Of a stretch of DNA of 64,000 nt, positions 1-12,500 are shown piece after piece; position 1 is the first letter of the stretch, and each line of letters begins with the position of its first letter. The stretch is taken from assembly GCF_963678635.1 (NCBI RefSeq), contig NC_087068.1, forward strand, positions 21,479,029-21,543,028. The letters run 5' to 3'. The notes beneath the pieces are model-generated. The model made no database searches and had not been told where the DNA came from. It saw only the letters and a program-made list of their open reading frames with translations. The position numbers and the translations under genes were made by a program. Source of the DNA: Symsagittifera roscoffensis. Its lineage: Eukaryota > Xenacoelomorpha > Acoela > Convolutidae.

Positions 1-395
1 AGGTTGGTATACTTAGTTTCTATTGAATTGCAGTTTTTTTCCATTTGTGTCGCTTTTTTACGCTTGCAATATAATTTGATAAAATGTTCGCAAACTCGGT
101 ATGATACAAAAATTTGGATTATATTTTATTATTTTAAGAGGCGGCGAACTTGAATGGACGCTCAAGGCTCTAGAAGCAATGCTTGAATTGCTTCTTTTAT
201 TTTATTGAATTTTAGTTTTTTTGCCATAACCTCAAAACTGATTTAGTGTCATCTCTTTTTCCTATTGTCGATTGAACCTGTTACTTGAAAAAAATTGAAT
301 ATTTTCTGAGAGTTTTTTTTGCAAAAGTTCAGTTCTATCAGTTCATCAAAAGTTTATCGGTTAAGTGAATTGATCGTGTCTATCAATTGTTTCAG
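1..395 (+). other. Intron sequence upstream of first visible cadherin exon
   Basis: AT-rich sequence ending in a pyrimidine-rich stretch and TTTCAG at 390-395, which serves as the 3' splice site of the exon at 396. No coding segment that fits the cadherin was seen here. The cadherin repeats and the start codon must lie before this window. Confidence 0.7.
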
Positions 396-587
396 ATGAT
401 ACCAGCAAACCCGACTTCATTGCTCTCGTCTTGTTCGGAGGCGCGCTGAAGCTCATCTCGGATTTCGGAAACGGAGTGCAAGTAGCTCAATTGTCCAAAG
501 ATCCCTCCCATCCTCTCAATGATGGCAACTGGCACACTGTTGACATTATGATTGAGAAAGATCTCATCAAAATGGAAGTAGACATGT
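396..587 (+). CDS. CadN: Cadherin exon a: LamG 1, middle part
   Basis: Follows TTTCAG and ends before GTAAGT. It starts with two bases finishing a codon and ends with one base. It encodes LamG strands such as FIALVLFGGALKLISDFG and the typical LNDGNWHTVDIMI segment, where DG.WH is a LamG hallmark. Confidence 0.9.
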
Positions 588-3500
588 GTAAGTCATCAAC
601 ATTTTAAAGAGTCGATAAACATTCGAGTCAAAAGCTCAGACTTTTATATAGGTCGCGATGATTTTTTTTCGTTTTTTTTAATAGTCTTAAATTTGTTTAG
701 GCTCAAATGTACTTTTTCGAGGTTTGACTTTTGATTTTTTTTAATGTTTACTTCAATTCCTGTATTAAAAGCAAGGCGAACGCCACTGTCAAGCATCGAA
801 AGTGTAAAGGTAATTAAAAACATGATCGACATCTAATTTCGAAAATGGAGTTTAGTTATCTCTTTTAAATTTTACCTATTGAACCAGCTATCTCAAATTG
901 GGCACAAAATTTTCTAGAAATTCAAGGAGCCTTAAGGCCATCTATTTTTTCTTTCATAATTAAAAGTTAAGATTTTTTCAAAAAGAGACGGTCATTGACT
1001 CCTTTCCAACTGTCTGTTGGCTTTTTTAAAGTTATGCCTGTTGGTTGTTGTTCCGGTTTTCTTTTGCTTATAATGATGTTAATGTTGCTGAAATAATTTG
1101 TCGTTTTCTCTTATATGGCATGTATTTAACAACTTTAACATTTCAAAGCTGTTTGGTAAATTTCACTGCCTTTTAGGCAAGAATTCCTTCATCAAGGAGG
1201 AGTCCTCGACGTCTTCTCAAGATTACTACACCTGTTTCCTGGTGCAATACCTCAAGGGAAGGAGCCTGGACCTGAATGCGCCTCTGCAAGTTGGAGGAGT
1301 CTCCGATCCGGATGTTCTGGAATCAAGTGTGATTGACACTGGGTTCGATGGTACGCTAAAAATTTCAATCTTCAGGGTTGAAAATCATAAAGCATTGTAA
1401 CTTAGTATAGCTTTGGACTGAGAAAAATTCCAGTCAATAAGCATTCAACCGATTTTTAAATTCACAATTTAAAGTTATCTTCAAACTAAGTGTAAATAAA
1501 ACTTCAGTTCAATATATTTGTTTGCTTTTGACTCTTGTATAATAGGTCACGATGAAATTTGTTTGGGCTCAAAATTACTTTTTGGCGGTTTGACTTTTTT
1601 CCAAGTTTAGTTCATTTCCTTTGTTAAAAGGAAGGCAAACTCCACGATCGAACAGCGAACATGTAAAAGTAATGAAAAGTAATATCAACTTCTAATTTCG
1701 AAAATCGAGTTGAATTATCAGATTTCCCACCAACATTCAAAATTTTATCTATTGACCCAGTTTTCTCAAATTGGGTTAATGTTATCAAAAACGTGTCGAT
1801 CATAAATTGTTCTAGAAATTCAAAAAGCTTCAAAGTCATCTATTTTTCTTCGCAATTCGAAAGTTATTATTTTTTTTTCTGTTTTCTTGCTCTAAATAAA
1901 CTCTTTTCCAACTGGCCGTTTTCTATGGTTTAATTTTTGTAAACATATTGTTAATGCGCAAATTATCTAAACTACCGAGTGTCATGTAATGTAAGTTCAG
2001 TTTTTTTTTTGTTGTAGGTTGTGTGCGTGAGTTCCTGATCAATGGCAAGATAGTAGATTTCAGTGATCCAGCCAAGACTGAAAACACGAGAGAGAGTTGT
2101 GAGGACCAGGAGGAGTTCTGCATAGACGAGACAGGCAGACCTAGGTGTGGACAGCATGGCAAGTGTGTGGCCTCCATGTTCAAGTTCCTCTACTGCGACT
2201 GCCATCCGAGATACGAGGGAACCACCTGTCTAATTAAGTGAGCACGTTTGACCTTTAATTTTAAAAAAAAATATGTAAGCTTTCAAAAATCTGGGCATGG
2301 TTTTTTATTCACCCCCGACCCAGCTCCCTCCTTTCAGCCTTGTACCTGTCATTCCGTGGGGGATGAACGGAATGAAAGGTGGACATGGTTACAGTTCGTT
2401 ACAAGAAATTTAATCAGGATTTTGCATAGTTTTTTTTTTGCGTCTATCGAATCGAATCATCGAATCCCACACCCGCTAACGAATAGCCATTTGGTTGCTG
2501 TGCATCGGTTAATCTTTTTATTTTAAATTAGTTTTAATAAAATGCAATGAAATGCTACCAGTTGTCGTTTGCGGAGAATCGCCGCCTCACGCAAAATTCA
2601 ATCATCAGAAAATTATTGATCTGATGCAGGTCCCCCGAGTACACTTTTGGTCCAAGTGACTCTCTCATCCGCTACTCTGTCGACCCGAAGGGACCCGCCG
2701 CCAGCACCCTCCTCAACGCCCGCAACACCGAAATCACCCTGTCCTTCCGCTCCACCGCCAAAGACGTCTCTGAGATGATACTCCTCGGGTTCCACGACTC
2801 AAATGACGCAGGGTTCATCCGCATCTACATCGCGAAGAGTATTTTGTCTTTGAAGCATAATTTAGGAGGAAGGGGAGAAGAGATTTTGCAGCTGGAGAGC
2901 AGAAATGTGACTGATGGTCAGTGGCATTCGGTGAGAGTTATGAGAGACGGAAAGAGGTTTAAGATGTTCCTGGATGGAGGTGGTGAACGTGGCACGATGG
3001 TGAGTAAAATAGGAAGTGACGCATTTCTAGTAGCTAGACGAACTGCTGAATGTTTGTCTTCGATAAAAATCGAGAGATTGTTTGAAATTATTTTGCAAAA
3101 ACATCTTCGATTACCACAATGCGCTACTAATGCTAAACTTAAGCTTAAGCGGCTCTCCTCAAAAATGATTACAAATCCTAAAAAGAAATCTTTGTTTTCC
3201 AGGTCTACTCATCCGAGGGCACCCTTCGTCTCCTTCAAATAGACCCAGAGTCCATCATGATTGGAGGATACATCTCCGAAACCAGTGGCGAATATGACGT
3301 CACGTCTAATTTCCAGGGATGCATCTCTGACGTCAGATTCAACAGGATCCAACTCCCACTCGGATACTCCTCAACTTTGGCTGGAGTGTCGGTGGCTAAC
3401 AGGACTGGGATTACGGAAGGATGTAATCCAGATCCCTGCGGATCTCCAGGAGTGACATGCCCTGGAAGTCTGATCTGTGTTCCAGTGTTTGATCAAGCTC

Positions 3501-6500
3501 ATTGCGCGTAAGAACACTGAATTGAAACTTTTTCTAGTTTTTCTTGAACCGATTATTGGAATTTGTAAATAACTTCATGAACGGAAGTTAGTCAAAAATT
3601 TTAATGGCTTACAATCAAGCTCATCAAGTTGTACAATTTGTGAGGAAGCAATTTTTACTCTTTTCCCATTTCCATCCAACCTTTCAAATTTTCTAATTTA
3701 ATTGTTGTTATACGTGTTATTATGGCTAAATGCGTGATGATACGTTTTGAAGTACGATGTAAACTGTTCGTTTGTTCACTATACCGAGTTTTATTGCATT
3801 CTAACAATGTTTAAATATTTTTTCAAAATTTATATCCACAGGTGGAGGAAAGTGAAAAAGGGCCCAATTTTTTTGAAGCCAATTTTTTGAAGATGAGCGA
3901 ATCGATCATCAGATGTTTTTTTTTGTTTCAGATGTCCCGTTGGTACTCGACTGAATGACTTCGACCAGTGTGTGGACATACTAGAGTGTGATCTATACAA
4001 ACCCTGTGTTCACGCAATAGAATGCAGAGACGTGTTTGGATGTAAGTTTTTGATGAATGATTCTTTATGAAACCCATAATTTTTTGGATTTCTGATTTTC
4101 TGTACGAGTGCACTTATTGTACGAGTGCAATGATAAAATTATTATTAGCATGGGAATTATGGTTGATTGACGGAGTTACAAAAACAGGCATTTAGATTTT
4201 TTACTCATTTTTTTTTGTATTTCAGTTTTTGCCCCTTTTTGATAAATTATCTTCTATCAGCAAGCTCGAAGGTGAATTTGTTATTGTTAAGTATTCATAT
4301 ATAGTTCTTAAATAATCTAATCTACTCAGGCTGGATCTATGAATTTCTCGGTGTCCATTTTATAGTAAGAGCAATTGATTTTTTGTGCCGCATACATACA
4401 GAAAAAATGGTCTTTTGGGTATTCTTTGCAGCTTTTGATTGAAAATTTCAGTTTCCTCGCCGCGAAATTGCCCAATCGAAAATTTTTGGTTGTCGATCAA
4501 TAATTGTTGTTGAATAATACCAAAAGAAAACAAGAATAGCAGGTTACTGGGCAAGTAGCACAGAATGTTCCGACCACAGTCTTAAAAAACAACAGTCTTA
4601 AAAAATAGAATAATAAAATAAAGTTTTTTCAAACTGGTGTCGTTTTTTTTCTGCATTCTGCATGTTGTGATAAAAAGATCTGAACGAGAAAATAGGATTA
4701 AGACATATTTGAGAGTAATACTAAAATAGGTCAATTGGAAAACAGTTTCTGAAGAAAAATGACCAGAAAAAAAATGAGATAAAAAATTTTAAAAAATTTC
4801 AAAATTGTTTGCAGAAATCTTTGCAATTTTCAATCTTTGTTTCTAAAATGGCACTAGAATTTTCCAAAAACTACTTTTAAGTGAGTACAACTAAGTTTTC
4901 ACGTCTTGAATTAAGCCTAAATAAGCTATTTTAAGCCTACACGGTCACCTTATTAGCTCAAAATTAGACCAAAAACCAAAAATTTCAGACTGGTTTTCCT
5001 CGACGCTATGAATAACGGTCTGAAATGTTCCAGCCTTATTCAGAATGTTCAGCAGAAAAACGACAAAAAAATTTCTTCTTTTTCTTGGAATCAGTGTTGT
5101 TTTTAGTGCGATTACAATAATGTACAAAAGCTTGAAAATATAATGAATTAGACATAGTCGACCACTTTTGTTTTCAATAAAAAATGTCAAAGAGCTGATA
5201 GCTTTTCTCGCTCGAAATGTTGTTTGAATCACGACTGAGAAACTTGAATATGATATATCACTCGACCCATTCCGATGATTATTTGTGGTACCTGATTTTG
5301 CGTGGAAAACAAAAGGAAACTAAAACACACCCGAAAACAAAGTTTCTCCCCATTTTCATTGGTCAGAACAACAAGAATAATTGGTTGTTGTGCAAGCAGC
5401 ACAGAATGTTCTAGACTTATTCATCAAAAAAACTCTAAAAGGTTTCTTTATTTTTTCTTCGAGTTTGCGTCGTTTTTAGTGCGTTATTTGTGGTTACAAT
5501 AATGTACAAACGCTTGAAAAATTAATGAGTTGGACATAATCGACCACTTTTGACTTCAAAAAAAATGTCCAAGAGCTGATATCTTTACTTGCTCGAAATT
5601 GAAAAAAGAAAAACTATGAACTAGTTTTTCTCGACTCTGGAAATTTTTTTTTTTTGAAAATCGAAAAGTTTCATTTTTGCATTTATAATTGCTTTAATCT
5701 CATGTATCGTTCAACTCAATCGGATGATTATTCGTGGTACAAGATTATGCTTGAAATAAAAAAAACAGCTTGTCTCTGCACTCATTGGTAGTGATGAGGA
5801 TGTTCGATGCGTGAAAGAACAAAATTTTCAATGGTTGGATTAACAAGGATGGTTGATTATTGTGCAAGTAGCATAGAATGTTCCGACCGCATTTAAAAAA
5901 AATGACAAAACTTTTTTTAAATTTTTACTTCGAATTAGCGTTGTTTCTTGGGCGTAGTGTGATGAGAAAACTATACAAATGCGTAGAAAATTTGAAAAAA
6001 AAATTGTACTAAATAATGTCTACAGTTTTTCATGGAAACTTTTTATTGGCAAATAAGCTTCCAAAGCTAGTTGTAGCTTAGAAAAGTCAAGTTTTTGTTA
6101 GCCTAAATCACTGAGATTTCTATAACGAGTTTTACTCGGTTGCTTAACTTACTCGAAATTAGATATTGACTTAAAAATTTCAACTGGTTTTTCTCAATGC
6201 TGGGGCATCTTGTTGAATTTTTTATAGTAAACGAATCACGACTAAAGACTTTTAATATAATTGATCACTCGACCCTTTCCGATGATTATTTGCGGCACCT
6301 GATTTTGCTTGGAAAAGAAAAAAAGAGAAAAAAAATTGAAGCACACCCAAATAAAAAGTTCCTCTCCTTTACAGAATGGTTGGAACAACAAGAGTAGTGG
6401 GTTGCTGAGCAAATATAACAGCAAATTTCCACCAAATTCATTAAAAACTCAAAAAAAAAGTTTTCGTAGAAAAAGTTTCCGATCATAACACAGTAGCCCG

Positions 6501-9500
6501 CTTTAATCGTTCGAAAATAGGCATAAAATCAGTAAGATCAAACCATATTTCTTGTCTTTTTGAAGTTTTTAAAAAGTTTTTTTGAATGAAGACTGAAAGG
6601 CTTTCAATATGATATAAAACAAAGGCTTTCAATATGATATGAAACTCAACCTATTCTGATGATTATTCTTGGTGCCTGATTTTGTGTAAAAAAGTAAGAA
6701 AAAAAAACTATTTTACACCCGAAAACAAAGCTCCTTACCCACAGTTTTCCAAACAAAAAGCTCCAACAAAATCCTTCTCCCTGCACGCATAAATCTGGAC
6801 CTGAATCTAGTCAAAGCGTTGAAGTTTTTTTCTATAAAATATGTTGTTTTTTAAACACGTTGACTCATATACCCTAAGTTTTCCTCTGACGTTCTCGGTT
6901 CATTTTTTCTAAATCAAAACGAAGAGTATAATTTCCAACAGCTCTACTTGGGGGTCCATTTTTACTCGTTTTCCGAGAATTGCATTCTTTTGAAACCATC
7001 GCCATTTCGTGAGACATCAGGCTACTATGCGCATCTATTGGTGAAAACTTCAGTAACTTCTCGTTTTTGTCAGCTTGATGCAATATTTTTATGCTATTTT
7101 TTCTTAAATTGATGCCACTAAGCGAAGATTTTCTGTCAACGATGATGTTCTGCTTGCGTTTGTTTTTGTTCACTTTGTTCAAACGTGTAGAAAAGTTGTT
7201 CATTTCGATTCTGAAGAAATTTTGATGTTCGTTTTCGTGTCGAATCTGTTGAAAATCCATCGATTGTGACTTAGAAATTGAGGGTGTATTAGTGCTCGTA
7301 AAAGTCGTATTGTTTGAAGTTGACCTTTTGAAAGCTTGAGTTGTAGCCATTGGATCTGGTTCTTGGTGAAGTTTGACTCCATATCGTTTTTCAATTGTTT
7401 CTATGAACCTGATTACTGTTCCCAGGTTTTTGAATCGTTGTTCTGTCTCAGCTGAAACATTTTTGGTACGTCATAAAAGAATTATACAATGATACGTCAA
7501 CAACCAATTTAACTTATGCCATATTTGATGCTAAAATAAATGAAATCAGAAGTGGAAACTTTTTGTTGCTCTCAGAATTTTAAGCCGTTGCTACTCTAAA
7601 ATTTTCTACTCCAATTATTTGAAGATAATATATGAAAGATGTTTTGATGGAAATAATTACAACTTATAAGTATCAACGAACGTTGCGAAGACACTTGTAT
7701 AGGTCAGGGTTTTTTCAAGACAAGTGTTCACGCTCAGATTTGATTTTTGTTCCGAACATTGAAAATGGGGAGGAACTTTGTATTTGAGTGTTTTAGTTTT
7801 TTTGTTTTTTTTTCCACGCAAAATTAGCTATCACAAATAGTCGTAGGACAGGGTTTAGTGATGTATCATATTAAAGCACTTTTAGTCGTAATTCCAACGA
7901 CTATAAAAAATTTCAAAAAAATTTTCACAGTGTCGAGAAAAACCGGTTTCAATTTTTTTGGTCTAATTTCAAGCTAATTAGTAAGGTAGTTAGTAATTGT
8001 AATAGCTAATTTAAGCTAAATTTAAGCCGTGAAAACATCGTTTTACTCAATTAAAGGTAGTTTTTTTTCAGTATTTTAGCGCACTTTTGGGAATCAAACA
8101 AAATAATAATTCAAAAAAATTTATTTTACAAATTTTTTTTTAGTTTTTCTTGTCATTCTTCTTCAAAAACTGTTTTCCAATTGACCTCTTTTTACTAAAC
8201 ATTTCAAATATGCCTAAGTTCTATTTTTTCGTTCAGATTTTTTCTTAATCAAAACGACACCAATTTGAGAAAACATTTTTGTATTGTTTAAGACTGAGGT
8301 CGGAACATTCTGTGCTACTTGCACAGTAACCGGCTATCCTTGTTTCAATTTGTCCTTTTTTAAATTCAATTCAATTTATTCGATAAAATGAAGACAAACT
8401 CCACTCTCGAATAACAAAAAGTGAAAGGGAGCAAAAAGTTATTGATTTTGTGTTCAATGGATTTTTAGTATGATTTCAACTCGCAAATTAAAGTGCTCAT
8501 TTGGTGCTCGACCTGTAACATTGGAAACTTTGAAACAATCTCTTCTCTGCTTTATTGATGACCAGTGTTCATTGATGGCTGTGAACTTAGCTTTTAGCGA
8601 GAGTTTTATTGATAATCGCTGGCGTTTTCACTGCATAGCGTTAGCATTCTTTAGCATATATAGCTGCATCATTGGCGTCTAGTATTATCAAATGTTCAGT
8701 GACCTGTGTCACATGTGGGCGAAAATGAGACTCCAACTTCAGATGTTTTAGGTTCGAATCTGACAAATAATAAAAGTCAGGAATCTTTTCTTATTCCACT
8801 AATTAGAGCTGCTGTTTGCCGTTTTCTGGCCTGGGTTTGCGAAGTTCAGCTTCGCCTGTGTAATTTTTTGATTTCTTAGCAGAATAAAAATGGTAACCTT
8901 GTGATCCAATTTTCTACTGTCTTTTTTTGTTTTTGGATCATAGCGTGTCTACTTAAATTTTGTCGTCTAGGTTACCAGAGAAGAGCAATTTTTTGCAGGC
9001 TTATCAATTTTTCCCCTGTTTTGTAATGCCAGATAATTAAGAGTCGATGAGTGTTGTTCAGACTTTTATATAGGTCGCGATGATTCCTTTTTCAGGAAAT
9101 TTTTTTTCAGGAAATTTGTTTAAGGTCAAATGAACTTTTTTGTGGATTGACTTTTGATTCCTTTTTAAATTCAGACCATCTTTTTTGTTAAAAAGAAGGC
9201 AAACTCCACTATTGTGCAGAAAAAGTGTAAAAGTCACAAAAAACGTGATTGACTTTTTATTTCGAAAATGGAGTTTAATTGTCAGATTTCCTAGCGGAGT
9301 AAAAATTTTACTTGTTGATCCAGCTTTCTCAAATTGGGGTAACTTTAAGCCACAAAATACCAATCATAAATTGTTCTAGAAGTTTAAAGAGCTTTAGGGA
9401 TATCTATTCTTTTTCAAAAAACAAGTCAGTACCTTTTTTTTGGTTTACTTGCGTTCATTGACTCTTTTTCAGCTGTCTGTTGGCTACGTTTAATTTTTTC

Positions 9501-12500
9501 GTTAACGTTTAGCAGAAAAAAATTTAACCGTTTTTTATTTGAAAATTTGTTTTGTCTATTCATTAGGAATCTAATCAAAATCAAAACTCAATCGATTTGT
9601 GTCTTCAATCATTGTATTTTTAAAAAAGTCTGATTACCAATTGGTGAGAGCAAACATTTTTTAAATGTCAATGAACGTAGCTCAGAAAAATCTTAAAATC
9701 TGAATATTTTTTTGCTTTGATTAAAATTGTTTCAAATAATTTTTTGGCTCTTTTCTTATTTTTTAAAATATTCCCCGTCAGTATTGAATATTTTGAATGA
9801 GCATTTTGTACTTGAATTTATTTGAAATTTTATCGAATTACTATGTGTGTACACAATCCGAGCGTAGTGTCATACTACGATGACCACTTTTCCAACCCAA
9901 GATCGGCCTCGCCAATGTCTGTTTGCAATTTACGGTAGTCTATTCTTATATTACCCCAAGTTCTACGGTCTTCTAAAATTTTAGTGTGGTGAATTTTGAT
10001 CTTTTTTTTTCGGATATACTCAGGGTTGCATGATTAAAATCAACTTGATTTAAATCAATGATTTAAATCAGATTTTAATCGTAGAATAAAAAAAAAAATC
10101 AACCCTTGTGTTATCCTACCGAGTGCCGCGGTAAACATACAATCTAGCTTGCAGTATTTACATTGGTTACGTACTTCGCTCTTCATAACATACTTTTAAC
10201 AGGGAAATTTTTTCAGCACTTTTGGATTTATCCATTCCAGTCTCAGAAATTGGCTGGGAATAGAAAAATATGGATAACTTGTGTTCTTCTTTCAGATGCT
10301 GAATCAGTAATTTTGCGTAAATTAATTGATTCTTGAAACAAAAAACATTTCCAATAAAAATTGAAAAAAACAAGGTAAAATAATAAAAATCGGATTTAAA
10401 TCAATCGAGAATATACATCAGATTCTTATGCAACCCTGGATATACTTCATTTTCTGAAAAATTGCGCTAAGACCTGTGAGATTAAATGTTCAATTGATAG
10501 GGCATGTCATGGGGAGATATCCGTTTTTGGCTGACGGGCTCTAAAATTTTTCTAGAGGCGCTTTTGGCGCCAAAATATACTAACTTTGAGGGGGAGCGCG
10601 CGCCGAAAAAAAACGCAATTTTTTGGTCAAAACTTTCTAAAAAAAAGACTAAAAACGCCTTTTAAGCCTTTTTTTTTTAAGTTTGCCTGCCGAGCAGAAA
10701 ATTTAGTAAAAATGTGGTCTTTATAGTGATTTGGGAGAGCTCAGAGAATCTGTGAAATTCCCCTTTTACAATGTCAAGTTCTCTTTTTTTTTGCTTTGTA
10801 GAGTAGTTTTTGCCATGTTTTCGCTTGTTTACGCGAAATTAAGCTTCGCCTCTGTGTAAATATCCCCTCTGGGGTACTAACTGTAAAATACTTGGAAACG
10901 AATTTATTATATTTGTCCCAAGTCAAGCTTATATCAGACCCAACTTACCGGCCAGTCTTCGGATTCTAAGTTCCCTCGCTCTTTTTCTGCTCTCATAAAG
11001 TGAGCAGCCCTTCTTGAAGTAACACACTATGTAGAGTGTGAACACAAATCCACCAATAAGCCCAAAAATTATAAGCCAAGCGTTGCCTCTAAACATATCA
11101 AGGATAAAATTAGCAAAAAGGTTTAGAGGGTGGATGTCAGCTGAGTTATATATTTTAATATTCAATCAATTAATCAGAATGGAGTTTCGCTAACCTTGCA
11201 CATTGTTTTGAATCTTGTGAAAGGATTTCAAAGACTCTTAAGAATCCCCTGGAGCTCTTGGGTCCAAAATTTTGCCTTTGAAGTAGTATAACGAAACTTT
11301 TTTTCATAATCCGAGTTCATTTTCTGAAATGTTTGTAATTGAATATTATCTGTACCTATTTCGCCATTTTGATTATTCTAGCTCCCCCAAACCCAAAAAA
11401 GTCTGATTTGATCCAAAAATGTTTTTTGAGCTTTTTTTCGATAATTTTCAGCTCAAATCAGGTTGTTTAATTCTCTAAGTCATAACCCTTAAATCATCTC
11501 AGTTTTAATTCGCTGAGCCGTAATTTGGGGATAAAAGTATTTAAAAAAATCATTTTACCCAAGTACAATGTGGGTGAGGTCTATTCCTGAATCGCCCTCG
11601 TTGCCCCCACCCACAGAGCTGAAGTCGGAAAGTTTCTTCAGTGTGCCAGATCCACCGCCAGGTCCAGCACCTCGGATTCTAGACCACAAGTGGGTGTAGT
11701 TTCATTTTTAATGTCTTTTTTTTATGATACTTAATTATAGAATCTAATTCGAGATGCTACCGTTATCAGCGTTAAGTTTTAATGGCAGTGCACATTAAAA
11801 CTGAAATGTTGAAATATGTGGAAATTTATATCCAGCAAACAAAATGTCTAAAATGATCTTTTGAGTGCTCAAAGAAAATCTGATTACCAAATGCTTCAAA
11901 TTCTGAATTTAAAATATATAAAAAACTGCACGTAATTCTGGAAGTTTATCAATTAGGTAGCTGAAAAAAAATGCGAGACTAGTCTTTTAAAATAATTGAT
12001 TAAATGTGAGGTAAAGAATAGTAACGCAGTTTCTAAAATAACTGGCTGCAAACTTGCAAAGAAATTAAAATGGAGTAATGGAAAAAAGAAACACTTACTT
12101 ACCCTACGAAGTATTCGAATTTAGGCGGCAACTGAGACGCGCTCCCAATTGCGTAGGACGGATCCTGTTTCTGATCCAATTTTTCAGCCATTTTTTGATC
12201 CAATTGGTCCTTTTTAAAAGCCCCGTAAGTGGTTCCCTCCATTGCTCGCTCTGCTATTGCTACTAACTTCAATACTACTAATTTTATTTACTTCCTCTCA
12301 TTTAATAGCTGCGGTCAGATTTGCTTGTCAATTTGTGCTGAGTTTTGAGAGGAATTGATAATAATAGTGAAGATAACTTAGCCCCTAAGGGTATTTGGCC
12401 AAAGAAAGGCGATCCATTTTCAAAATTGTATTACTAGGCAATAGACAAAATAAGAGGGTAAGTAGGGCTATAACTCACGCAGTACCATTGTAAACGTGAT

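Noticed and set aside
1098-1400. Extended frame around cadherin exon b
   Set aside because: Only 1,177-1,350 fits acceptor, donor and phase; the extra codons are intron read-through.
2775-3242. Frame running through the intron between cadherin exons d and e
   Set aside because: A GTGAGT donor at 3,000 and a phase-0 acceptor at 3,203 restore the LamG sequence; the intron reads as non-LamG.
8470-8682. 70-codon plus-strand frame in the cadherin intron
   Set aside because: No splice context or domain; it lies between repeat copies.
6874-12191. Assigning the nested protein to TMIE
   Set aside because: Only the layout (helix, Cys, basic helix) is similar. It lacks TMIE's N-terminal signal peptide, and residue matches are few.
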